Source of the DNA: Promethearchaeota archaeon
Lineage (GTDB): Archaea > Asgardarchaeota > Lokiarchaeia > Sigynarchaeales > SOKP01
Direction of reading: 5' to 3'
DNA length: 15,368 nt
NCBI GenBank assembly: GCA_030668025.1
Contig: DAOUUT010000056.1
Coordinates: 1-15,368, forward strand
The notes below the pieces were generated by a model. It saw only the letters and a list, made by a program, of their open reading frames with translations, searched no databases and was not told where the DNA came from. Shown here piece by piece: positions 1 to 5,652 of this stretch. Within the stretch, counting starts at the first letter, position 1, and every line of letters starts with the position of its first letter. The translations under genes and the position numbers were made by a program.

Positions 1-357
1 CTTCTCTATATATTCAGTTTTTCTTTCTTCAGCTTTAGTTTTCGGAAATCTATCAGCAGATTCATAAATTAAATATAAATTGTATATAAATTCTCTGTTA
101 TAACCGCTATTTAGAACCGTTATTGTTTCTCTAAAATTTTTAGCGATTGTCTCAGGATCAGTATTTTTTGTATTATTATTTATGTTTGATTTAACGTTAT
201 ATAAAGAGATACTTTCAGAACCCGGTTTAATCCCTATTACGTCGATGTCTACCCAGCTACTTGTGTCTTTCTTGAAAAAATCGTAATCGATCTGAGTTAT
301 TTCTCGATTTACTATTCTTGCCCATAAACTAACATATCCCTCTCTTACATCTTTCAT
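1..357 (-). CDS. Partial hypothetical protein, possible PD-(D/E)XK nuclease-like core
   Basis: The reading frame is open from an ATG at 357 to the window edge (119 codons seen), so the C-terminus is missing. I do not recognise the family with certainty. Residues 36-58 read as a strand with two acidic residues (D37, D39, in VDIDVIGI), a turn, and a second strand ending in YNVKSN (K56). This spacing resembles the core of PD-(D/E)XK nucleases, where an Asp strand is followed by a (D/E)xK strand; here the E position is N54, so activity is doubtful or the match is accidental. The rest is charged and probably helical. It is transcribed away from the HEPN unit across a 300-base gap. The frame is very likely coding; the nuclease idea is an inference. 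Confidence 0.6.
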   Translation of the reverse strand, partial: MKDVREGYVSLWARIVNREITQIDYDFFKKDTSSWVDIDVIGIKPGSESISLYNVKSNINNNTKNTDPETIAKNFRETITVLNSGYNREFIYNLYLIYESADRFPKTKAEERKTEYIEK

Positions 358-486
358 AGTAATCGCTTGAATTTTTTTAATAACAAAATAAAACTCATAT
401 TATTTAACTTATTGTATAACTCCACAAGAATAAAAAAAAGAACAAAGATCCTCTAATTTAAGCCGAAATATATAGGTTAAGAGATA

Positions 487-510
487 ATTAAACTCTTGTT
501 AGAGTTTAAT
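487..510. repeat. Perfect 10-bp inverted repeat with 4-base loop
   Basis: The arms ATTAAACTCT and AGAGTTTAAT flank the loop TGTT. It starts about 12 bases after a TATA-like element, so it could sit across a transcription start as an operator or form a hairpin at the 5' end of an RNA. A run of T does not follow, so it does not look like a terminator. Confidence 0.7.
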
Positions 511-523
511 AGAGGGCTTAATC

Positions 524-548
524 AGGCGTACGAAGCGTTTTATCGCCT
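524..548. repeat. GC-rich small inverted repeat (AGGCG/CGCCT)
   Basis: The 5-bp arms AGGCG (524-528) and CGCCT (544-548) enclose a nested ACG/CGT pairing (530-532 with 536-538). It is one of few GC-rich spots in a very AT-rich gap. Together with the neighbouring 10-bp hairpin it may be part of a structured RNA leader. Confidence 0.35.
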
Positions 549-602
549 TGAAATCCAATGTTAGCTCAAATTATATGGAATCCTTAAAAATATTTTGCTC
601 TT

Positions 603-615
603 AAACTATATAAAG
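603..615 (+). promoter_or_regulatory. TATA box for the small ORF/HEPN unit
   Basis: AAACTATATAAAG is a good archaeal TATA box. With the usual spacing of about 25 bases, transcription would begin near 636, giving a leader of about 30 bases before the ATG at 665. This supports transcription of the small ORF with the HEPN gene. Confidence 0.5.
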
Positions 616-664
616 ATTTTCTTCTGATGTAATTGAGTCCGATAATGATCATAATTGATAAAAT

Positions 665-799
665 ATGAAATTTACGAAAAGGAATAAATTTCAATGGATT
701 AAGATTTGGTTGAGAGACAACATCATCAAACAAACGAGCGGGAGAAAATTCTTTTTTGATTCCGTATTAATTTATAAATTCGGGGGATCTACTAGATAG
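665..799 (+). CDS. Small 44-residue ORF directly upstream of the HEPN gene
   Basis: This frame starts at ATG 665 and ends at TAG 797-799, one base before the ATG of the HEPN gene. The product is basic and aromatic (many K, R, F, W and I) with no domain I recognise. The support is positional: a TATA box lies at the expected distance upstream and the stop nearly touches the next start, as in a translationally coupled pair. Small proteins encoded just before a HEPN RNase are often antitoxins, but nothing in the sequence proves that here. It could also be a chance frame or the tail of a decayed gene. Confidence 0.35.
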   Translation: MKFTKRNKFQWIKIWLRDNIIKQTSGRKFFFDSVLIYKFGGSTR

Positions 800-800
800 T

Positions 801-1601
801 ATGAAAAATTTAGTACAAGGATCTTTACATCTTCTAGATGATTATTTTGAAGATAAAGAAATAACGGAACAAGAGTTAGAACAAGGGAAATATTTTGTCA
901 GAATCATATTCAACAAAGATATTAATTACGAAATAAATGAATCGAACGAATTATACGGACAATTGATTAAATTGGTTGCATTGGCAAACAGATATCCGTT
1001 ATGCTCCGATTCATTAGAATACATAATGCAAGAATTCCAACAACATATCAATTCAAATTGGCGAGCTTCTTATAATCTTATCTTCAATGTGGGATTAAAT
1101 CCATCTATGTCTAGAAATGGCGTAGTAGAGGAGGATATAATCTCACAAATTAAATACCGAAGACGACTTATTGAATTATCAGAAGACGAACGCAGAGAGT
1201 GTAACAATCTGCAAGTGCTAATTATGGAAATTAACTGCATAACAAGATTATACAACGAAAAAATACGATTAAGTAATCTCATAAGTATCCAAGATTTCTA
1301 TAATTTTCTTGAAAAATACGACAGATTATTTAACGATCTGTTTGGATTTCATCCCACACATAGTCGACATAATTTAAGTATGAACCCGTTTAGACAGTAT
1401 AGGAATGCAATTGCACATTCAAATTACATTATACAAAATAATCGAATCAGCTTAGTAGATTGGGAATGGCAAAATAGACCTTATAGAGTTCGTGGTGTAT
1501 TATCATTATCCTTAGACGATGTATCATCGGCTGTAATGTTAATGGCATGTATTATTTCTCAAATTGTTTGTCTATATCAATTAATGTATCAATCACAATA
1601 G
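801..1601 (+). CDS. HEPN-like domain protein with RNAIAH (Rx4H) motif
   Basis: This 266-residue, largely helical protein has no signal peptide or clear membrane anchor. The informative segment is R201-N-A-I-A-H206, which fits the Rx4-6H catalytic motif of HEPN-superfamily RNases, including the common polar residue after the Arg. It is followed by a strongly hydrophobic helix at 241-262, as expected for the last HEPN helix. HEPN proteins usually act as RNA-cleaving toxins or effectors in toxin-antitoxin, abortive-infection and defence systems. Residues 1-190 are helical and not recognised; they may be a sensor or inhibitory region. A G-rich stretch (782-787) could serve as ribosome-binding site. 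It overlies a possible antitoxin ORF and is followed by a TnpB relic, a mobile-element context. HEPN assignment is moderate: one motif plus helix pattern. Confidence 0.6.
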   Translation: MKNLVQGSLHLLDDYFEDKEITEQELEQGKYFVRIIFNKDINYEINESNELYGQLIKLVALANRYPLCSDSLEYIMQEFQQHINSNWRASYNLIFNVGLNPSMSRNGVVEEDIISQIKYRRRLIELSEDERRECNNLQVLIMEINCITRLYNEKIRLSNLISIQDFYNFLEKYDRLFNDLFGFHPTHSRHNLSMNPFRQYRNAIAHSNYIIQNNRISLVDWEWQNRPYRVRGVLSLSLDDVSSAVMLMACIISQIVCLYQLMYQSQ

Positions 1602-1612
1602 TTTTAATTACT

Positions 1613-1750
1613 ATGGGAAGGTTTGTCGAATTCTTGACCTATAAAGCGGAAAAGATAGGTAAGAGATTAATAAGAATTGACGAATCTTACACGAGTTCCG
1701 TGTGTGAAAAGTGTGGTCGTAAAACAAGTAACCATCCATATCAATTTTAG
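1613..1750 (+). pseudogene. tnpB: Relic of TnpB (IS200/IS605-type OrfB), zinc-finger region only
   Basis: The 45-codon frame encodes a YKAEKIGKRLIRIDESYTS stretch followed by VCEKCGRK. This matches the C-terminal signature of TnpB: a YKAE..G strand, the D..YTS element and the first CxxC of the zinc finger. It stops before the second CxxC and the last RuvC Asp, and no upstream part remains because the HEPN gene occupies that space. It is therefore a fragment without function, left by an IS200/IS605-type element or by recombination. An open frame extends back into the HEPN gene, but that part shows no TnpB similarity. Confidence 0.75.
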
Positions 1751-1873
1751 TATGAAAAGCGGATAATTTTATGTTTTCAATTTCTATTTCTTTTACTTTT
1801 CCTTCCATATCTACGACCAACTTCCGATAGAATTTAATATAATTAGTCAGTAGATAAACACAAAAATTTTCCC

Positions 1874-1882
1874 TTTATATAG
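1874..1882 (+). promoter_or_regulatory. TATA box for the 67-residue ORF
   Basis: TTTATATAG preceded by CCC resembles an archaeal TATA box with BRE. A start site near 1904 would give a leader of about 27 bases that includes an AGAGG ribosome-binding site at 1918-1922. Confidence 0.35.
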
Positions 1883-1930
1883 ATCTATTATATATTCCTA
1901 TTAACTGAATAAAAAAAAGAGGTTAAATAG

Positions 1931-2134
1931 ATGGAATATTTGGGAAAAACTGGAGTATTGGTTATTGAGCCGTTAGACTTCGATTTAAAGCTTCAAAAAG
2001 TGTTTTATCCTAATTTTGGGTTCGTTTTTACCAGCGAATCAGAATTTTTTAGAAATAGTGCCGCGAAATTTCTGATTTTGCAAAATTTTATAACTGTTCT
2101 TACTATATCGTTGCAAAATACAAGCTCCACCTAA
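1931..2134 (+). CDS. Small hypothetical protein, 67 residues
   Basis: I do not recognise this product. The N-terminal 25 residues (MEYLGKTGVLVIEPLDFDLK) look like normal protein, whereas the rest is rich in F, S and N and may be degenerate. In favour of a gene are an ATG start, an AGAGG site 8 bases before it and a TATA box at a suitable distance. Against it are its length, the unusual composition and the lack of any motif. It lies between a transposase relic and the 3' end of the phosphoesterase-histone gene. Confidence 0.3.
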   Translation: MEYLGKTGVLVIEPLDFDLKLQKVFYPNFGFVFTSESEFFRNSAAKFLILQNFITVLTISLQNTSST

Positions 2135-2150
2135 AAATAAAAGAAAATAA
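2132..2150 (-). terminator. Oligo-T type terminator for the phosphoesterase-histone gene
   Basis: On the minus strand, two T-rich runs separated by single bases occur 45-65 bases after the stop codon of the upstream gene. Archaeal transcription commonly ends at such runs. The assignment rests on position and composition only. Confidence 0.35.
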
Positions 2151-2194
2151 TCTTTTAATTGGAGATGAGTGGGACGATTCTGGTTGTAGTAGTG

Positions 2195-3673
2195 CTAAAT
2201 TAAATTTATGGCTATCTTCATATCGTTTTGTGTTATTTTTTTTCTACCTGAATGTTTAGTTATATCTAAAGCGCAAATAGTTAATTCCTTAGCGTACGCT
2301 TCCAAATAATCCATTAATTTATCTACTGCTGCCTTGCTAATAATCTCAGCTCCGGAGCTCTTCATTAGCGCTCTTAGAGGGTTCCAAGCGAAAGCAGTTT
2401 TATGCTTGCTCCGTTTATTGCCAAGTTCTAATGTCGTATTACTCAAATCCATAAATTTAAGTAAATCCCTGTATTTATTTATAGACATTTTCTTATCATC
2501 TCTAAGTTTAGCTAAGTGCTTATCATAATTAATTTCGATTCGTTTAAAGAAATATTGTGGATTAAAATCTATCTTCTTCTCGATTAGAGCATTTAATATT
2601 TGAGCTTCTTTTCTGGCTTGTTCTCCTTTTCCCTTTTCTAAGTTATATAATACTTTTTTATATTCATTTTTAAATTTCTCGTAAGTTTCTTTAGAACATC
2701 CTAGAATTTCCTCTCTCCATTCATTATCTATAGTTACTGAATGCGAGATATCTTTATCGTAAGAAATATGGATATTTAGAATTCTTACTCTTGTGATAGT
2801 AGGCATTTCTTCATCCGGGTAAAGCTCGACCATTGAGAATTGATTACTATCATCTCTATCCATCTTCCGAGCAAAAAGTGGACCCGCTCCTATTGTTAGA
2901 GTCTCGTCATATTTATGACTTGAGGAAGCATGCGAATGACCGTGTAATATAAGAGTGAACCCATAGCCATATAATTCATTTATGACTTTAAACGATTTTT
3001 CTAAATTTTCATTCTCCACATTAATCGATGTTGGTGGATGGTGCATGAGTGCAATCTTATAATTATACTGTTGATAGGCATCTTCTTCATCCAAAATTGC
3101 TAGTAATTGATTATAATTGATATCGGTATTTTGTTTAGAATTATTATTATAGACAGACTTTTTAAAATCATTGGGATTGTTTCTATCGATATCATAACAA
3201 TTGTATAGACAACTATTAAGCCCTAGAATACGCGTATCAAAATTATCCAAGGTTCTAATAAAATGAGGATTGTTAAGATAATTTTCATCAAACACGCGCT
3301 CGTTAGTTAATTCCAACTCTTTTTTAAAGTTTAAGAAGGAATTAAATCGTTTAGGATGAATTTTTCCAACTTCTCTTATCCATTCCAAATCGTGATTTCC
3401 TGGAATGATAATGAGTTGATCTTTGTCAAAATCTCGATAAAGTACTTCTTTAACAAAAGATTTTGCGTGTGAGAAATCAGTCTCACTTGCTTCTGAAGTA
3501 AAATCACCAGTGAATATAACAAGGTTAATATCTGAAAACTTTATATTTTTATCTCTTAATTTATTCTTGATTTCGTCAAAGATTTTGGCAAAATAGGTAT
3601 TACTCCCCGTGTGCCGATTGAGTCTGCCCAAATGAAAATCACTTATGTGTAGTAATAACAACTTATTTGTCAT
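2195..3673 (-). CDS. Calcineurin-like metallophosphoesterase fused to a C-terminal histone fold
   Basis: This is a single uninterrupted 492-residue frame. The N-terminal part carries the full metallophosphoesterase signature: D12-F-H14, G56-D57, G92-N-H-D95, H211-H212 and G245-H-S-H248. It therefore probably binds two metal ions and hydrolyses phosphomonoesters, phosphodiesters or nucleic acid. Residues about 320-427 form a charged helical linker. Residues 429-492 are an archaeal histone fold: W-N-P-L-R-A-L-M-K, then a long central helix, then the loop SGRKKIT and the final helix. A gapless hand alignment with the free histone encoded at 9199-9411 gives 29 identities in 64 positions. The ATG at 3673 is preceded by a TATA-like TTTTTAAA about 35 bases upstream, with no Shine-Dalgarno site. 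The fusion could target the enzyme to DNA or allow dimerisation with histones (inference). No signal peptide is present. Confidence 0.9.
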   Translation of the reverse strand: MTNKLLLLHISDFHLGRLNRHTGSNTYFAKIFDEIKNKLRDKNIKFSDINLVIFTGDFTSEASETDFSHAKSFVKEVLYRDFDKDQLIIIPGNHDLEWIREVGKIHPKRFNSFLNFKKELELTNERVFDENYLNNPHFIRTLDNFDTRILGLNSCLYNCYDIDRNNPNDFKKSVYNNNSKQNTDINYNQLLAILDEEDAYQQYNYKIALMHHPPTSINVENENLEKSFKVINELYGYGFTLILHGHSHASSSHKYDETLTIGAGPLFARKMDRDDSNQFSMVELYPDEEMPTITRVRILNIHISYDKDISHSVTIDNEWREEILGCSKETYEKFKNEYKKVLYNLEKGKGEQARKEAQILNALIEKKIDFNPQYFFKRIEINYDKHLAKLRDDKKMSINKYRDLLKFMDLSNTTLELGNKRSKHKTAFAWNPLRALMKSSGAEIISKAAVDKLMDYLEAYAKELTICALDITKHSGRKKITQNDMKIAINLI

Positions 3674-3987
3674 GGTATTTCAATCTGAATAATTTTTTTG
3701 GGTTTAAAAAGTTTGTAATTTCTTCATCAAAATCTAATTATTATTATCTAATGCTTATTACATTTTTCTCTCTATTTTTTTTTAATCCATTATTTATTCT
3801 TTTAATTTTCAAATTTGCCTAAATTTTTCCTTTTTATTCTTTCGACAAATATAGGTAGTAATGACTGCAAAACTCAGTGATGACAATAAGAGCATAAAAG
3901 ACTCACACAATAGAATAACGAAATATTTATTGATTTTTTTCGGTAATTTTTATGAGCGTGTTGATTGTATTTTGATATGAAACTTTC
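3674..3987. other. Intergenic stretch, no supported gene
   Basis: It is very T-rich at 3720-3840. A TATA-like element for the leftward phosphoesterase-histone gene lies at 3703-3710. A 39-codon plus-strand frame (3861-3980) has only a weak AGGT in front and no recognisable product, so I do not call it. Confidence 0.5.
3703..3710 (-). promoter_or_regulatory. TATA box of the phosphoesterase-histone gene
   Basis: The minus strand reads TTTTTAAA centred about 33 bases before the ATG. A start near 3680 would leave a leader of about seven bases, consistent with a nearly leaderless transcript and with the absence of a ribosome-binding site. Confidence 0.45.
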
Positions 3988-4107
3988 TTAAATCTGAACT
4001 ATTTTTGAATTCAACAGAAAATACAAATCTTTAAAATCTTTCATGATTTCGGGACTTTTGTTATTAATAACTCGATCGGCTTTAAGTTGAATTATCCTTC
4101 TATTTGC
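3988..4107 (-). pseudogene. Out-of-frame continuation of the nucleotidyltransferase gene
   Basis: Directly after the short nucleotidyltransferase frame, the -1 frame stays open for 39 codons (ANRRIIQLKADRV and on to FKDLYFLLNS) and ends at TAA 3988-3990. Its composition is protein-like, with an alternating helix pattern. The junction is an A-AAA-AAG heptamer at 4107-4113 in the correct phase for -1 slippage. Joining the frames would give about 110 residues, close to minimal nucleotidyltransferases. The simplest reading is a decayed gene or a homopolymer sequencing error. Programmed frameshifting is possible but unproven. Confidence 0.4.
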
Positions 4108-4319
4108 TTTTTTTCGTATCTTACTTCGGTCCAATCTTGCTTTGGAATGTGCTCTAAAGAATCAACTATCGCGACCAAATCTACGTCGTTCTTGATCCAG
4201 TTAGGGGGAAGGTTCCGTTCGAAATAGCTTCCAATCCCGAACACGCTGAGGATGTGCCCCGAAAATCGCGATTTGAGGTCTTCAATAATTTCTTCGATTA
4301 AGGGATCTTTTTTGCTCAA
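4092..4319 (-). CDS. Short or truncated nucleotidyltransferase-fold protein
   Basis: This 75-residue product has F27-G-I-G-S31 followed by N44-D-V-D-L48. That is the GS...DxD pattern of the DNA polymerase beta-like nucleotidyltransferase superfamily, in which the two Asp residues bind metal. The insert between GS and DxD (YFERNLPPNWIKN) is longer than in the smallest MNT antitoxins. The family normally continues with a third catalytic strand that is missing here, because the frame stops at TAA 4092-4094 soon after DxD. Only a TTG start is available and there is no clear ribosome-binding site. It probably represents a truncated or frameshifted gene. Members act in toxin-antitoxin pairs with HEPN proteins or as nucleotide- or antibiotic-modifying enzymes. 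A HEPN-like gene lies 2.5 kb away, but with an unrelated gene between them. Confidence 0.6.
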   Translation of the reverse strand: MSKKDPLIEEIIEDLKSRFSGHILSVFGIGSYFERNLPPNWIKNDVDLVAIVDSLEHIPKQDWTEVRYEKKQIEG

Positions 4320-4521
4320 GGCGAGAATATTAGTTTTAATTGCTTTTTTAACTTTAACAATTCTATCTAAATTAAAAACAAATTTTACAAATAGTGCTAA
4401 GACTTATTAATTAACGTATTAGAGATTTTAAGCAAATGTTTAAAATTTTATGTTTAAGTGTTTATAATTTTTAAAAGTAAAATAAAAATAGGAGAAGAAA
4501 TTAATTTATTTATTATAATTA

Positions 4522-4530
4522 TTTAAATTA
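4522..4530 (+). promoter_or_regulatory. TATA box of the proteasome subunit gene
   Basis: TTTAAATTA centred at 4526 predicts a start near 4552. That puts the TTG at 4553 on the start site itself and favours translation from the ATG at 4565 with a leader of about 13 bases. Confidence 0.45.
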
Positions 4531-4564
4531 TCGTCTAATTATTGTAGAAAATTTGTTGAAGAGA

Positions 4565-5206
4565 ATGATGGAAAATAAAAATAATACGCTCAACTTGGAC
4601 GAGGATACTTTAAACCGAATTGTTAAATCAAGTACTACTATTGTAGGGATAATTGTTAAAGATGCCGTTGTAGTTGGAACAGAATCTCAAGCCACCGCGG
4701 GATACACAGTAGCCACTAAAACTGCACAGAAGCTCTTTCAGATTAACGATTACGCTTGTGCTACAATCTCGGGTGGAGTGGCAGATTGCCAATACGTTGT
4801 TAACCAACTCAAAGCACTTTCCAGGTTGAAGCAAGTAGAAGATGACAAAGTGCCTGACCCGAAATATATCGGAAGTTTAACGAGAAACATTCTATTTAGC
4901 GGAAGGTCTTACTTCGTAAGTATGATGATAATAGGTGGGTATTCCCTAAAGAATAAAAAAGGTATTCTTTATGGTGTTGATTTACTAGGAACTTTATACG
5001 ATGAAGATAAATACATTTCGTTTGGTTCAGGGTCACCATTCTCTTTAGGCGTTCTAGAGGCAGACTGGAAGCGAAATATGACTATAACTGCTGGAATTGA
5101 GCTGGTAAAAACCGCGATATCAAGTTCTCGAGAACGAGATGCTGCATCAGGATTCGAGCTTCAAATCTGTACCATCGATAAGAAAGGTTTCAAACAAATT
5201 CAATAA
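4565..5206 (+). CDS. Proteasome beta-type subunit, divergent active site
   Basis: The product belongs to the Ntn-hydrolase proteasome family (about 213 residues from ATG 4565; an in-frame TTG at 4553 adds four). A propeptide of about 23 residues leads to SSTTIVG, in which the first Thr aligns with catalytic Thr1 of GTTTVG. Lys33 (in TAQKLFQI), the GSGS loop and the late RDAASG motif (Asp166, Ser169) are conserved. Two key positions differ: the residue before Thr1 is Ser instead of Gly, and catalytic Asp17 is Glu (in GTESQATAG, where ATDxRAT is usual). It may be a slow, differently processed or non-catalytic ring subunit of the 20S proteasome, which degrades unfolded or tagged proteins in the cytoplasm. 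No alpha subunit or ATPase is in the window. The family call is firm; altered activity is an inference. Confidence 0.88.
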   Translation: MMENKNNTLNLDEDTLNRIVKSSTTIVGIIVKDAVVVGTESQATAGYTVATKTAQKLFQINDYACATISGGVADCQYVVNQLKALSRLKQVEDDKVPDPKYIGSLTRNILFSGRSYFVSMMIIGGYSLKNKKGILYGVDLLGTLYDEDKYISFGSGSPFSLGVLEADWKRNMTITAGIELVKTAISSSRERDAASGFELQICTIDKKGFKQIQ

Positions 5207-5391
5207 ATTTTCTGTTAGTAGATTACCAGTTTATTTAACTACCAATTATCAGAAATATTATTCTTTATTTTTTTAAAAAGATTTAAATTAAATTTAGATA
5301 TAAATTTTGTAAGACTTAAAATTAAAAACAAACTAGAGAATTTTTCTGGAAAATTCAAGGAGTTGAATCCAGAATCGAGATTATTATATAT

Positions 5392-5649
5392 TTGGGAGAC
5401 TTATTGGCTAAAAAAATCAATATAAGTCCACCTGCTGCCCGGGGATTAATAAAACTATCGATAAAGGACGAGTTAGGTCCTTTTAAACCATATAATCAAA
5501 TTGATTTCGAAGATTTAAAAAAAACTTTTAAAAATTCTCTAAAAAAAAGATTAATAAAATTAGACGTTCAAGAATGTGAATCTATTCTTGATTATATCTT
5601 AGATGAACTAACTTTAAACCAGTCGTTAATAACAATTGGAAGTGTATAA
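5392..5649 (+). CDS. Small conserved-looking helical protein, function unknown
   Basis: I do not recognise a named family. The 85-residue product is helical, with a tidy KINISPPAARGLIKLSIKDE segment that looks like a short helix-turn-helix or helical bundle and an acidic-basic C-terminal half. Only a TTG start (5392) is available in frame, yet the frame is open back to 5326 and a good GGAG lies at 5359-5362. One T inserted near 5391 would join this frame to an upstream TTG and add a natural-looking N-terminus (NPESRLLYI), so the 5' end may contain a frameshift or sequencing error. The stop is three bases before the ATG of the next membrane protein, so the two are probably co-translated. Confidence 0.65.
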   Translation: MGDLLAKKINISPPAARGLIKLSIKDELGPFKPYNQIDFEDLKKTFKNSLKKRLIKLDVQECESILDYILDELTLNQSLITIGSV

Positions 5650-5652
5650 AGG

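Larger units (their letters stand above)
358..664. other. Gene-free stretch with two inverted repeats and two TATA-like boxes
   Basis: No convincing coding frame was found on either strand. It holds a BRE/TATA-like element (CCGAAATATATAGG, about 462-475), a perfect 10-bp inverted repeat at 487-510, a GC-richer 5-bp inverted repeat at 524-548 and a second TATA-like box at 603-615. It separates the leftward partial gene from the rightward small ORF and HEPN gene, so it is the probable control region for both. Confidence 0.5.
1751..2194. other. Mostly non-coding stretch after the TnpB relic
   Basis: Apart from one weak small ORF (1931-2134) with its own TATA box, I see no gene. The right end of the lost insertion element, if still present, should lie here, but I find no clear hairpin end. 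An 8-bp inverted repeat (AATCAGAA at 2037-2044, TTCTGATT at 2070-2077) lies inside the small ORF. Confidence 0.4.

Noticed and set aside
480..560. tRNA-like fold considered for the hairpin pair
   Set aside because: No T-loop GTTCRANNC box, no acceptor pairing and no anticodon arm of the right size.
1070..1282. 70-codon minus-strand open frame
   Set aside because: It lies wholly antisense inside the HEPN gene and has no motif or ribosome-binding site.
1611..1820. 69-codon minus-strand open frame starting MVVDMEGKVKEI
   Set aside because: Its first 25 residues look protein-like, but two thirds are antisense to the TnpB relic and no promoter or homology is visible; perhaps a remnant, not called.
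2037..2077. 8-bp inverted repeat AATCAGAA/TTCTGATT as an insertion-element end
   Set aside because: The arms are 25 bases apart in AT-rich DNA, lie within a possible ORF and lack the compact hairpin shape of IS200/IS605 ends.
2334..2528. 64-codon plus-strand open frame
   Set aside because: Antisense to the histone-fold end of the phosphoesterase-histone gene, whose domain evidence is decisive.
3861..3980. 39-codon plus-strand frame (MTAKLSDDNKS...)
   Set aside because: Too short, weak ribosome-binding site, no promoter at the right distance and no recognisable product.
4628..4834. 68-codon minus-strand open frame
   Set aside because: Antisense shadow of the proteasome beta-type gene.
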